This document shows positions 1 to 14,000 of a stretch of 64,000 bases of DNA, in pieces (the first letter of the stretch is position 1; each line of letters opens with the position of its first letter). The notes beneath the pieces are model-generated. The model was not told the DNA's origin, did no database searches, and worked only from the letters and a program-made list of their open reading frames with translations. The position numbers and the translations under genes are program-made. Source of the DNA: Ecdyonurus torrentis (Eukaryota > Arthropoda > Insecta > Ephemeroptera > Heptageniidae); the NCBI GenBank assembly GCA_949318235.1, contig OX439127.1, positions 30,104,196-30,168,195 of the forward strand, in the 5' to 3' direction.

Positions 1-913
1 ATATAACATGTGGTATTATATTTATTATTATTTTTTATTATTATTATTATATATATATATTATTATTATATATATATATATATATTTTTTTTTTGCTTGG
101 CATATTGTGTTATCGTGCTACACAAATCCCAGTCCCAGTCAAGACATTGTCTTATCGTCAGGTAAGGACTTTCCAAATTAATGGAAAAGCACACACGGGC
201 CGGCCACGGCCTAAGTACACAGACCGGCATTTGCCATGACAGACTAGATAAACCGTGGAAACGTCTAGGCGGCTGGTCAGGCAGGTTTATTTTGTATAGT
301 TGATATAATAGTGCTTTGATTATTTGTCCGTAGAAGAAAAAACAAATCAAATAAATAATTAAATATTATGGTGCAATGGAGTAAATAAAATGGTTACGCA
401 TGATTACACTATATGATAAATTTTACTAACAATGTGAGAGGATAAAATATTGCGCAAAAAAAAAGTGTACTATATTATATTACCATACCATCTAATCATG
501 AATTTTTATAGTGACACAATTTTTGGTCTTTGATACCCATATAGTCAGGTAAAATAATAAAATTTTGAATCATAATTTTTAAAGCAACTTCAAATACTAT
601 ATTTTGTAGACGATAATATGTAATTAAGACTGCCTAACAATATACATAACAAAAAGTATATTACCTATAGTCGCTACTAGTTTATTCTTACAAGAGAAAG
701 AGATTTAATGCTATAATTATTTTTAGAAACTTTTATAGATTATTTTATCGCACATTCAGCGTTCATTTATTGTTGTGAGGTGTAACAGGCATATAACAAT
801 AATTGAAAACAATAAAGTTAGGATTTTTCAAAATATTATTTTCAAGAAATAGAAATAAAATTAAGTGCAACCCTCCCAAAATATTAAAGTAAACCGCAAG
901 CTAGAACACCTCT

Positions 914-979
<66 letters not shown>

Positions 980-1648
980 CTTGGTTTCTATGATGCAGAT
1001 CAATGCAAAAATTTGTCAGACTAATATTAAAGGTATTATTTATGACTTTTTTTTTCATCAATAGTTGGAATAAAGGAACTGCTTCCGGTAACATTTTGCA
1101 CCTTTCCTGTATTTTTAACGGGGCGGTATGCTATTCTCAAATGGCTTACTCCTTTAATCGAGAGTGTCGACTATTGCCAATTGACGTGCTCCGGCCCAAA
1201 GTTATTGCTTGTTGATCACAAGCTAGAAGCCATGATAATTGTATTGACACTCCCGCATACAGACAAATTCCTTGTCATATACTCGTATTATCTTTTATAT
1301 TTAATATTATATTACTTAATAATATCTTACAATTTCTTCTTAAAGAATGCTGATTGCTTCACTTTTAGTATAAATTTAATAATTACACATACTTGTACAA
1401 CGTCTCATAAACTGTAATTCTCGTCACTTGTATTAGTGTATCATGATAACAGTATAAATAATGCTCGAGGATATTATATTTTATTACTTTTTACATATAA
1501 GTTATAAACCTTGGCTATTATTGTCTTGCTTAATTCATTCCATCCGTTTCCTGATCACACGCTATAAAGTGATGCAAGATGCAACCAACTTTGGTAAAGT
1601 TGTTAATAAATAAGCCATTAATATAGATTTTTTTATTCTATGATACAG
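1..1648. other. Region upstream of first gene, no gene supported
   Basis: AT-rich DNA with a (CT)n tract at 910-980. A GC-richer patch at about 120-290 contains a donor-like CAG|GTAAGG at 158-167, but no reading frame in it joins convincingly to the gene that follows. The first recognised exon (1649) begins with two bases that would complete a codon, so an upstream coding exon may lie here or outside the window. Confidence 0.5.
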
Positions 1649-3858
1649 GAAACTCAAGTGGGTATCAGTTGAAAACCGAAAAAATGGATGGGAAAATTTC
1701 AATAGCTTCTAAAAGAAAGATAGAGGATACACCAGAAAGCAAATCAGAACGAATTAGTGAGATCCTTAACAAAAAAATCAAAATGGAAATTGAAAATCCA
1801 AAAGCAGAATGCTTGTATACTAAAGACGAGGTCAACTCTGAGATAGAAAATAACAAGCCATGTTCACCTGTCGAAGTCTTGACTCCAAACCTTACTGAGA
1901 ACTTGGATCCAGCCACTTTTGATTTATCGAGTAAGAAAAAAAATTAATCATTTTATGAACACAACCTCATTTAACTTAATTAGCATAAAATTCCTAATCA
2001 CTGCTGGTAGGAAATTTTGTATCTCTCAGTTCTTAAATATTTTTATTTGCCTTTTTTAAATTGAAAGATTTAAAAAATAGTAATAAAGAGGAAGGGGAAT
2101 TAAAGCTTTAATATATTGCAAAACTTGTTGTATTTATTACTTAGTATTTATTTTAATTTTTCTATCCTGATACATGCCCTAACCAAAGTAAATAGAAAAT
2201 AATTATATTAATGAATCCTTTAAAATTTAAAGTTGATGAAGTTAAAAAAAAATATATATATATATATATAGTTTTCGTAACACTGGGACAACTTGGGTAT
2301 ATTTTACTTTGTTTTATGTATAATACATTTTATATCAAATAAAGAAGAATTATTATTTTAATTATTAACTCTCAACACATTTACAGGTGATGATCCCAGG
2401 TACCCTCAATTTGTACTGGACTGTGAGGAGCTCAAAGAATCATTCAACACAGGGTAAGTTAATTAATAAGTTATATTAAGTTAATAGCTCTCTACGCCCC
2501 GCGCAACTTCCCTGAGCTTATATTGTCATTAACATAGCATGATAATATATGTATTTGTTGATACAGCAATGTTGATGAAGTGAGCACAGCAGTTGCAGAG
2601 AGGATGTATAAAATATATCTACCTTATCTGGAAGCTGTGCACAACAGAAAAGTAAACAGTGATATTTACATTGTAAGTATTTTCATTTTAATTTACACCC
2701 TTCCAACCTATATTATTATAAATTTGAATATTTTTTATGAATATTATTATCATTAGTATGTAAAACATAGGTATAAATAGAATATAATATGTGATAGATA
2801 ATTTGTATTAAAAATATTAACCCCTTCTCTATTCTTATATTAAAGCCCTCTTGTCAACTTACTTTTTTATCATTTAGAATACTAGACTGATAATTACCAT
2901 ATCTTAATATCCATGAATTAGACACCATCACGTTGATTTTGTATTTATTTTCGTTTATTTTCCTTTTTGTAGTTATATCACGTATGTTACGTCACAATGT
3001 ACCGCCGCCAATCACAGTCGCCGCTCTGGTCACGTGATAATTTTAAGCCCCTCCCTCAAGTTCTTTACCCCTATCACGGCCCTATCGGTACATTGTGACG
3101 TCATATACGTGATATAACCGCAAAAAGGAAAGTAAACGAAAATAAATACAGAAGCAACGTGATGGTGTCTAATTCATGGATATTAAAGTATGGTAATTAT
3201 CAGTCTAGTATTCTAAATGATAAAAAAGTAAGTTGACAAGGCCTTTAAATCTAAAACTGAAGATGACGTGCTTGTTGTACAGAGGTTTAGTCAAGATGTG
3301 GATGAAGGCTACAAAATGAACTACACTGATGGGTGTATAGTCTTGAGCTACCAAAACCTAATGTATTTTACAAGAGTAATAGGAAAACATTTTTCTGCAA
3401 ATGAAAACGACAATATCAAGGCAAGTAGAACTTAACGTTGTGTTAAAAAACATAACTGAAAATATCTAATATTTCATAATATTTTTCGCGTCAAATATTA
3501 GATATACATTTATAAGATTTGTTTTAGCTGTCATAAATCCTTGAATTTGTACATAATATAATATTATATAATATATTATTATTATATTATATAATAAGTG
3601 GAGATTAAAATAAACAACAAATTGAATTCATATTTAATTTCAAGTTCGATGTATTTTGTTTTTATGCTCACATTATCATGACTTGTACTAATCTTCTTGT
3701 TACAGAAGCTCAACTATTTCCTTAAAGTTTTGGTTCCAGAGCTGATTATCAAAATTATGATGGGGATATACAAGATTCACAAACCAGAGGCACTTGTCAA
3801 AATGATAGAGATAACAGCAAAAGTAGCAGAAAAATATGATGATGATGTATTTTTCTAA
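1649..3858 (+). CDS. Unrecognised protein, five exons, possibly 5'-partial
   Basis: Exons: 1649-1930, 2387-2453, 2567-2672, 3283-3420, 3706-3858 (TAA at 3856). All junction phases agree. The first ATG is at 1684, giving 236 aa; the exon is open upstream to its acceptor at 1647-1648, so the true start could be earlier. Residues 1-85 are charged and low-complexity with basic clusters (KRK, NKKIKM) that could act as nuclear localisation signals. Residues 86-236 look like a compact, mostly helical domain (for example ERMYKIYLPYLEAV and VLVPELIIKIMMGIYK). The last stretch faintly recalls the C-terminal helical region of PWWP3/MUM1-type proteins, but I would not assign it. Intron 4 has a GC donor (AAG|GCAAGT at 3421). 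Intron 3 carries a TTAA-flanked MITE. Function unknown. Confidence 0.62.
2840..3248. mobile_element. TTAA-flanked MITE with long inverted repeats
   Basis: A roughly 400-bp element in intron 3 of the first gene. The left arm (about 2844-3010) and right arm (about 3080-3244) are reverse complements over about 160 nt: CTTGTCAACTTACTTTTTTA at the left is matched by TAAAAAAGTAAGTTGACAAG at the right. TTAA occurs immediately outside both ends (2840-2843 and 3245-3248), the target duplication expected of piggyBac-type transposition. No internal coding. The superfamily is inferred from the TTAA alone. Confidence 0.75.
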
Positions 3859-5863
3859 ATTAAAAACAATTCTTGTTTTTTTGTATCTTATTAATATATA
3901 GTGTATACATGATTGTGAAAATATGTTTTACTTTTAATATTTGTATTTCTTTACTTATTTCTCTATTATCTGATAAAAGAAAACATACGTTTAGGTCAAA
4001 TTATAAATTATATTATCACAAATATTTGTACAGTATAGTAACAAAAGAAAAAAAAAGTCTTTATACATGGGGAAATTTTACCAACGATTCAATTTATAAC
4101 TTTTTGTTTCCTTTATTCAAATTGATTTGTTGTTGTTGTTGTAAGTAATTTTGATCAATTTTCCAATTTTTTTTAACAAACAAATGGTTTATTAAAAAAT
4201 AAGTGAAGAATTGTTCAACTGAAATTTTAAAACATTGTTTTTATTTTCTTCATTTTAAAGTATTCTCAATAATACACTTTTTTTCTTCACATAATTCAAT
4301 CAGGGATTTATTCAAAGTTTTATTCATACAATACTTATGAACTCACAAATCTAATTTTAAACTGCATGCTGATTGGAAGGAATAAATTAATATTTCAATT
4401 TTAAGAATAGTTTTAGTCAGTAAAGGCTTTTTAGAAAGACATTAATTTTGATGGTATTCATACATAGAAAGTTTATTGAATTTTATCTGTGATAAACAAA
4501 ACATGATATATTTTGTAAAATTTCTATTTATTATTTTGATTTAATGTTGACAGAGTAGTGACCGAACTTGAAATGCAACACAAACCCAGGCATGTTTCTT
4601 CTACTTTTCATGCTTGATCATGAAGAGCACTCTTTATAAGCATTTTTTTTTTAATAAAATATTTTTATTATAACTGATAGACAAGAACGGTAATTGGCAG
4701 TAAATACATAGGGACTTTAACAGTAAAACTTGTGTACGTTAATGTACCTAATTCTATTGTATTTGAGAAAAAAAATTGCTATGAGAAAAATTATTTATGA
4801 TTGCTTAAATTGTTACCACTATTGTATGAATTACATCAACAATTTATAATAAAGCAGTAAAGCACAGAATCTACTTTTAATTTTCAACTTATACATATTG
4901 AACTTATAATTTTATTAAAATTTATGTCAAAAAATAGTCAATTCTATGGCATGCAGCAGATAATTATTAGATAAGCAAGGAATAAATTGCTCCAGATATT
5001 TAACATTAAGACCAAAAAATCCTGAGCTATTTGTAAAACTATAAGATCATTGACATTTAATAATTATACATTTAATAAAAGGTTGTTATTGTTTTTTCTA
5101 CAATACGGCTCAATTTATTTATTTATTTTTCTATTTTCACTCTTCACTCCTTGTATGACTAATCTAAAAATATTTAAAGGGATAAACTGGCTACAAAAAA
5201 ATTAAATCAAAAAAGTAAAATTCATAAGATAGGACCATTATTCATACACATATTATGTCCCTCAAAAATTCTGTATCCTCACAAACTGGGGCTAAAAAAC
5301 CCCCTGTAAAGTAGGCAACGTTAGGAAATAATGACGTTATGAATTCCGGGTCTGCAACAGATATTGTGGCGTGGGCCTACTTTACAAGTTTTCTCCCCAG
5401 TTTGTGAGAGTACGTATACGTAATGTATACAGAAGGGTTAAAGGACATTATATGTATTATGTAATAGGCCGATCTCATTATTTATCATGGAGAGGATTTT
5501 TTTTAGGCCAGTAATATACATAAATGTCAAAATTACATGTTCATTTTGTACTGATTATTCATTTGTTTGTTAATATATTAAACACTTTAAATATTACAAT
5601 TATCTAGAAAAACATGAAATATATATATCAAACGTAAAACGTTATTAATTAGTTTTATAAATTATGTTATCATACACATGTCATATATAGTCTTGTTTTC
5701 AGAAATTTTACACCATATGTTAGAAAAATGTAAAAAAAAAAATAATAATAAAAAAAAAATAATAATTAACTTGACTCATTTTAAGTTTGCATTGGTTCGT
5801 TCCACTACAGTCAAAATGAAATAACGCTTTGTAGGTGTTTATAAACAACTTGCACAATCTTGG
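3859..5863. other. Intergenic region between the first gene and VMAT
   Basis: The two genes converge here, so this holds both 3' ends. AT-rich; apart from the inverted-repeat element at 5236-5468, I see no coding sequence or RNA gene. Confidence 0.5.
5236..5468. mobile_element. Short inverted-repeat element (MITE-like)
   Basis: The left half (ATTATGTCC, CTGTAT, CACAAACTGGGG, TGTAAAGTAGGC) is repeated in reverse complement on the right (GCCTACTTTACA, CCCCAGTTTGTG, ATACAG, GGACATTAT), with a small insertion in the right arm. Total about 230 bp with a 60-bp centre. No clear target duplication. Confidence 0.6.
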
Positions 5864-6016
5864 TTAGTCACTATCGTCCGAATCATAAAATCTTCGGTAG
5901 CTTGGTCCTTTCTGACAAAGAGATGTGTTGTAATTGCCAGGGGGTGCAGATGCCAACAGGATTGTGAGCTGATGACACACGTTTCAATGAGTGCATCAAA
6001 ATTTATTTAAAATAAA

Positions 6017-6076
<60 letters not shown>

Positions 6077-6090
6077 CACATACATACACA

Positions 6091-6143
<53 letters not shown>

Positions 6144-8049
6144 ATATATATATATATATATAGTATATTTAGTACAGAACATTAAATCAGTCCAACAAAA
6201 TATTCTTTTTCTTTTTTTAAATTACATAACTTTAATTTACAAATTTTGGAAGTAATAACGCAGTAATATTATATTTAAACTATACATTTTACTATGACAG
6301 TGACGTTACCTAAGAGCTAAAATATGACGAAGATGACAAAATAATATATGTTTACGTAATTTCCTTGAAAACGTTAGCAATAATTACCTGCGACTCTTCT
6401 TCTTGTGCCGCCGGAGGTGAGACCATTGCTAGCCAGGCCAAAAGTGGACAGTAAAGTATGTTGAGGAGTCCAATTAGCCGCATTAGCCAAGGAAACCCGA
6501 ATAAACGAACAGCAGCTCCGCCAATCAATGGACCTAGACACAAATTTTTTAACCCGAGAATAAAAATTCTAGTAGGCACATATTATAATGTAATGTCATA
6601 CAAAAATACCAAATTAAGTCTATATATACGTAATATTAAATCTAATATTATACAGTATATTATTAAAATTACATGGAACATTAAACTATATTGAAAACTT
6701 GAAGACAACCACGTGTACAAAATATTTCATGTTTCATAATATTTTTTTAAGCAATTGAATGAAAAATATTTGTAAAGAGCCTAATCATAATATCACATTC
6801 TATTTAAAAAAAAAATAGCAACTTTTAATTGTGTGTAATTTCTTTAATGGAGCTCTGTTGTTTTTTCAAACGCTTGCATTGCCTTTTAATTTGTTTTGAT
6901 TTATTCAAATTAATTTGTTCGTTTATTTGCAATATACACTTACCCAAAGCATAAGCAAAGCTGACAGCTGCTTGCTGTAATGCATAGACACTTCCATAGC
7001 GCGTGCTGTTATCTTGCCTTACGTCAACGAGGCGAGCGAGGAGAGGAACCAAAGCTGCATCCACAATTCCAATCCCGAGACCCATCATCAGGTGCGGTAT
7101 TGATAGTTCTAATACACTGGTGGCGCAAGGAACCTGTTAATTTAAAATTTCTCTTGAATTTTACGACTGTAACTTTTTCATAAAAAAATATATATAATAA
7201 AAATAAGTCCATAAATAAATACACAATTTAAAATAATTATAAATACTCAAATTAAAGGTACACATTAAAAATTTGCATTTCTATTATTTTTTTTATATGA
7301 AATTAGAGACATGTAGTTCAAGCTTCCCCCCCCCCCCTCTCCCAGTATAAAATACTTCACTATCAAAGCTACATGAGCTGTTGAAATGGTATTGAAAAAT
7401 AGTAATACTCACAATAAAGGCGGAGACACCAACTAATGCCATGGCAACAAATGCTACTCTGCTTCTCCCTAACTGATACGCTAGTGCTCCAAAACAGTTT
7501 GTTCCGACCAAATAGCCAATACTGTCTGGTATGAATACTGTGCCTAATTGCCATTTCTGAAATCATTAAAATACACAAATAATATGTATTATACATCGTA
7601 GCATGCATTTTTTTTTTTTTTTTTTCCTTACCTGTGGTTTGATTGTTTCCATTAGCCATATTGGTAGACACGGCTCCAGTACTGCCATAGCGGAAGTGCT
7701 TACAAAGATTGCTCCAGCAGTGACAAGCACATGTTGGTCACCCAATAGCACAGAAACTCCTCCGTCATCTTGAGGGCTCGGCTAACACAACAATTAAAAT
7801 GCTACTTAAAGCTGTATCATATCACTTGCAATTTCAAAATAATAGTCTGCATACTAAAGATTATTAAATAATAGTAATGCAAGGGTGATGCTAAAAATTG
7901 AAACGTTTTGACAGACAAATGTTAGCACGAACTTATATTATATTAAAATATTAGTAAAATACATGAAATGTAAGCTGACTTTTGTACATTTTAAAATTTT
8001 CGATGCGAGTTTCATGCGTCAATTAGTATTGTATAATAAGACGCAAAGC

Positions 8050-8090
<41 letters not shown>

Positions 8091-11000
8091 TAGAAGCAAT
8101 CTATATTTATTAGAAGCAAATTAAATATTTTAACTTACCAAGTCGATAGGTGTCAAATCAAGAAAAATACACTGTAACACTGAAAAAAAAAAGAGTTTTT
8201 TTAGTTAGGTTATGGAAAAAAATGTTGACACTTTTAAGTCTATATACTTTTTTCATACCTGTTGCAATAGCAGCCAGCGTAGAGAGGAGTATAAACGGCG
8301 CAGATTTGCCAGCTAAGTCATAAAGCAAGCCTCCTAAGGGATATCCCATCAAAACACCAAGTGCAACACTGCCAAGAACAGCACCCATAGCCCGACTGCG
8401 GCTGCTTTCTTCAGGGAATCGTTCAGCAATGGCACACATGCCTAAAATTAAATTAAGTCAATTATTTATGAGTTCTTCAATTATTACATTTTTATTATTG
8501 CATTATCCACATTATAAATTAGAGCATAAAGAAATTGTTAAAGTTCCAGAGTCAGCAAATTTTTTAAATATTGAACCCCGACACTATTTTGAATGTGAAC
8601 ATTTTATATACCTGCTACACCGATGCACGCAGATGCAACGCCATGTAGACTTCGAGCAGCAAGCAACCAGATGTAATTCTCTGCTGCTGCAAAAACTTAA
8701 AAAAAAAGAGTAATAATTATAATAATAATAATCCTAATAAAAATACTGTTATAGTGCCATCAGTAATTTCCATAGTTTGGTATTGAATTACTTTCACCTT
8801 CACTTTTATGGCTCAAGCATGAGTCCAGTGTTGGTGTTATAAAAGTAAGAACAAGGAAGACGTAATAAAAAAATATATATATAACGATTATAATTATTGT
8901 TGTACTATTATTAAATCCAATGTGTCTAGCAGATTAGGTGGGTATAAGTTCTATTCAGAGGAACTTTTATTCACCTTACAGTTAGAAATAAGATGGAATT
9001 TTGAATAAGGTATATATTATAATGACTTAAATTGAATTTAATTCAATTTATTTAACAAGCCCATAAATATTGAATACAGTACCAAAATAATAATTATCAT
9101 AATAAATGTTTTAAATTTTATTGTTAAAGTATTATGTTTAGTATTTGCTGCATTTGTTTCTGTTGTTTTTAAAAAATGAGTGGGATTGCACGAGAGAGTA
9201 ATAAGAGGCCTCCGCGGGGTGTAATGTAACACTTATAAGTTATGACCTTATTGAATGAAATTTTGAACTCCGACTATTTCTCTGCTTGATGAAGTTTATT
9301 AATATTTAATTAATATGCTTTATGCTAGAATATGATAAATGAGCACCTCAATTGCAACGATTTACAAAAAATTAGAGTTGCAAAGTGTTTCAAATACAAA
9401 TTTGATGCGCTCTTCTTTTCAATGGTTTTTGAAATTTGAAAGGTTTTAAGCAATGAAGAAAAAAAAAGTAACATCCGAGGTAGGATTGGGGCATTTTTCG
9501 TAGGCACTTGAGACCACTTAATATATTTTATCTCTGGTTCAAGGATTATTAACATATCTCCTGCCTTGCATGATTACACAACAAACATATCAAAATAAAA
9601 TTTGACCTGCGTGTTTTGAAGATATTGATATTTTTGGGGATAAAAATGGGACACCTATATAAGTGACCAACTCTTCATTATATGCTCCTAAAAAATGTTA
9701 CACCCCTCATTGAGTAGTCACATGTAAATCTCATTATGTCTCATACAAATCAAGTACTATGCATGTTTTGCAAACAAATTTTCACTATCCAAAAATTCAG
9801 CCAGTTACAAATCATAGCATATATTGTATGTACCCCAAAACTGGGGTATTAAGTTATAAAAATATACGAGTTATTATATGTGTTACACGGAGATTGTTTT
9901 TTAAAACATTATTATATTAAATTCGTGTTGATTTTAAAATATTGAATGGTTATTGTTATTCGTAAATTAAATACCAGTTTAGATAAAGAGCGTCTCATAA
10001 TGATCTGGCTTCCCGGCTTATACACTTAAATTAATATTCACGTGATATTAAAATACCTTCTTGACCCCTTTTACAACCAAATAAAATATAATCTAAGTAC
10101 ACTTTACTGTATAAGATATTGATAAAGTGCATCAAAGGTTACTTACAGGCTGCTGAAATGACGAGGCAAAATGAGCCAACAAGTAGAGGAGCACGACATC
10201 CAACTTGAGTAACTAGTACAGCTACGCCGGGGTTTGCTGCCAGTTGTACAAAAGCTTTAGATGACAGCAGTAACGCCACTCTCGCATTTTCACTACCAGG
10301 AGCAAAGTTATCACTCTCAGAGACGATACTACTAGACAGGGTGCTATTAGTTCGACTGGCTTCACTTTTGCTTACTAAAAGACGTAGTAGATCTGTTGTA
10401 TACAAATAATCAGGAATGATGGGTACTGCAAATAAAATAAAATTTCATCACATTTCTTGGGATTTTAAAGATTTTTGATATAGTATTTGCTCAAACAATT
10501 CATATACATGATATAAAGATATGATAAGTCATATTGACAGCCGCAGTCTCTGTTTTAGATTATATTATTATTATTATTTGTTACGTGTATCAACAAAATA
10601 ATTGCCATGTGAGCGATATAGTCTATAATATACTTCATTCAATTTACCTTTAAGAGGAAAAAAATTATTTCGGTTCATTAGACTAATGTTGTGCTGCAGC
10701 GAAATCACTGAAGTATAATTTCTTGAAACAATTAATAATAACAAACTATTAAACATAAGTTGTAAGTTGGTAAATTTAGATTAATTAATACCATTGAATT
10801 TAGAGTATACTCTAAATTCAATGTTAATACTGTAAAAAAATAGTATCAATTATATAAATATTAATTTCTAAACGTACATTCATACCAAAATTTATATTTT
10901 AATGCAATTAATGTTTAATAGTTTGTAAAATTCTTACAGCCTATTATAACTATTTAAAACATTAATTTAAATAAAAATATTAAATAGAAATATGCAAATC

Positions 11001-14000
11001 CACAAATCCAAAATAAATAATGCTAACCTAGAGGGCATGCACAATATACAATAATATTTTTCTTTATAGAATTTGCAACTTTCCTACACGTCAATCTGTC
11101 TTTTAATTCAATTTATGTTATTTACAGTTAAAAACATATTTATAACATAAGAAAAGCAAGGTGTAGATAGGTAATGTAATGAAAAAAAATTAATTTTTGA
11201 TTTTCAAACGAAGAATTGTGTTTTGATTGATTTTATTGCTATCCAAAGTTAGTTTATGTTTATTATTTGCTTAAAAATTGATAGTAAAATTATAGTACAG
11301 TATATGATAATATGGTTAAAGCCAAGGTATTCTAATAATGTATTCTTTAGGATGCTCCTTGGTTAACCTCAATAAATTTTCATAAAATTTTAGAATACGA
11401 TAGTATTAGGCAGTGCAGAAGAAGCATATTTATTATTATAATTGTAATATTATTAAATTTTTTCAAACTTTTAACAAATTTTTTTTTTTTTTTTTTTGCT
11501 TGCAAAATGACGTTTTTTGCCCATAAAAAATAAATATTAATTTAAAATATAAACTTAATAACTTAAAATTAGTTCAAGAACTTTTCTTCAAGATCGATTC
11601 AGGATTAAAACATAGCCTATATAGGCTATGCTATATATAGCACCAATATATTTTTTTCAGTATTTGATTTCTAATCTGTATTGAGAAACTTTGAGTTATT
11701 TTACCCTCTTGAATAACAATATCATTCTAAAATTATAAAATTTGGAAGCAAAATAATAATCAAAATTTAATTATGATAAATATTTGGGTTGTATGTAAGA
11801 AGGAATTTTATTAAGATGAAATGCTTTAACGCCTTTATATTTATATTTATGCAACATACACGACATAGGTGACAACAAATTTGCCTAATCAACAGGATAG
11901 AAAATTTATACCATCAGCAGTATATTTGTTCATGTACACACACATAATGATAATAAATTATACTATATCTATAATAATAAAGGCTATCAGTGTTATATAG
12001 TACTTTGAAAATGTATAATAAATTTTAATATAATTATTAAAAATGGCAGTTCTATTGAAAGTGTATCCATCAATATCCAATCATTATCCACTTTCAAAAT
12101 ATTTTTAAAAATAATATTTATTTTAAAAATCTGGAAAATTTAAAATGATGCTCTTTCAGAAGAATGCAATAAAAATATTTATTGCCATGACCTAATTATG
12201 GTTAAGGCTCACCTAATATTAGACCAGGAAACGTAACTCAAATCCCTATAAAAGTGGAAAAAAATTAGGACAAGTCTGAATTTTTCAGGGTTGGTAGAGA
12301 CCATTGCCCCAAGCTTTCAACCGAAAGTTACCAAAAATTGTCCTTGAGCTTTTCCGGAAAAGCGGAAAAATCTGCTAAATCGTAACTAATGAAGATACCT
12401 TAAAAATTCAAACGGATTCTTGTTCCTCGGATCAAAATACATTGGAAACACATATTTTCCAAAAAATTATGTCAATAGTAATGGCGGTAGAATTTTCCAA
12501 AGTCGTCACTTTACCACTTCAGCTATTTTCTCCACATTTTCACAATTTGTATAAAAACTTGAAACTATAGACAATAATGATTAACATAGTTTATTGTAAA
12601 GAATGTAACAAACAAAATGATATACGATTTATTAAAATATCTCAATTTATAACAGAGTTATACCCGGAAAAGCACAAGCGCCTATGGTTTGCGCAGCATG
12701 CTTTACCTATAGATTCTCCTGCTTTTCCGGACATAACTCTGTTATAAATTCAGATATTTTAATAAATCGTATATCATTTTGTTTGTTACATTCTTTACAA
12801 TAAACTGTGTTAATCATTATTGTCTATAGTTTCAAGTTTTTATACAAATTGTGAAAATGTGGAGAAAATAGCTGAAGTGGTAAAGTGACGACTTTGGAAA
12901 ATTCTACCGCCATTACTATTGACATAATTTTTTGGAAAATATGTGTTTCCAGTGTATTTTGATCCGAGGAACAAGAATCCGTTTGAATTTTTAAGGTATC
13001 TTCATTAGTTACGATTTAGCAGATTTTTCCGCTTTTCCGGAAAAGCTCAAGGGCAATTTTTGGTAACTTTTGGTAGAAAGCTTGGGGCAATGGTCTCTAC
13101 CAACCCTGAAAAATTCAGACTTGTCCTAATTTTTTTCCACTTTTTTTTATTTTTCTTGGCCTATATGTATAGGAATGGAAAAGCCTTGTATGCGTCTTAA
13201 ACAAAGCTTTGTAAAAATAAATTAATTTCTGTAAGCTTTCATTAATTGCAATAATTTCAATAGCAATAGTATTTTTTCTAATCAGTAGATTTATAATAAA
13301 ATTAAAACAAAAAAGTGTCCATAATTGTAACAAGTAAGACAAGCATTTGAAAATGAATAGAACAAACTTTTAATGGTAAAATTTCAAGGCTCGATTGTTT
13401 GTTAAAAATGCATAATGTCTAAATTGTTTTATTATATAGTTAGCTATTTTTTTAATAAATATTCATGTTTACTTTTTATTTCTAGCCTATGGCTTGATGG
13501 AACTCTTTGTCCAAAAATATTAATTTAACAGATTATAAACAGACTTAAGACTTTTGCATGTTTATTTTAGTATTGTATCACAAAATTGACTCTTATCTCT
13601 CTTTCTCTCACTCTCTCTCTCTCTCTCTCTCTCCCTTATTTTGCCGTGTTATAGACGGATATTGTCCATATCTCTAAAAGAAAAATACTAAATATTTCAA
13701 AATTTTAAGTTGAAGAGATCCTAAATAGCTTCAAAGAAAAAAGTAATCCCCTCAATAATAAGTGACACTTTATTGACACTTTAGTGACACTTATAGTTTA
13801 TTTATCATGTGACATTTACATTACTAAAATAAATAGCATATAAAGTTACATCGTTGTATCCCAACAAGATAAGAGGTAACAGAAGTCGCAAACTTAAAAA
13901 TTGCAGGACTTTATTAAGAAATTTCATAGCTGTCAGTGAAATCACATAACAGCAACAGTGCAAAACAAATGCATATTTAAATGCATCTTATTAAAGCAGA

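Noticed and set aside
11611..11630. 20-nt perfect palindrome CATAGCCTATATAGGCTATG
   Set aside because: Short and AT-rich with no flanking duplication; too weak for a separate claim.
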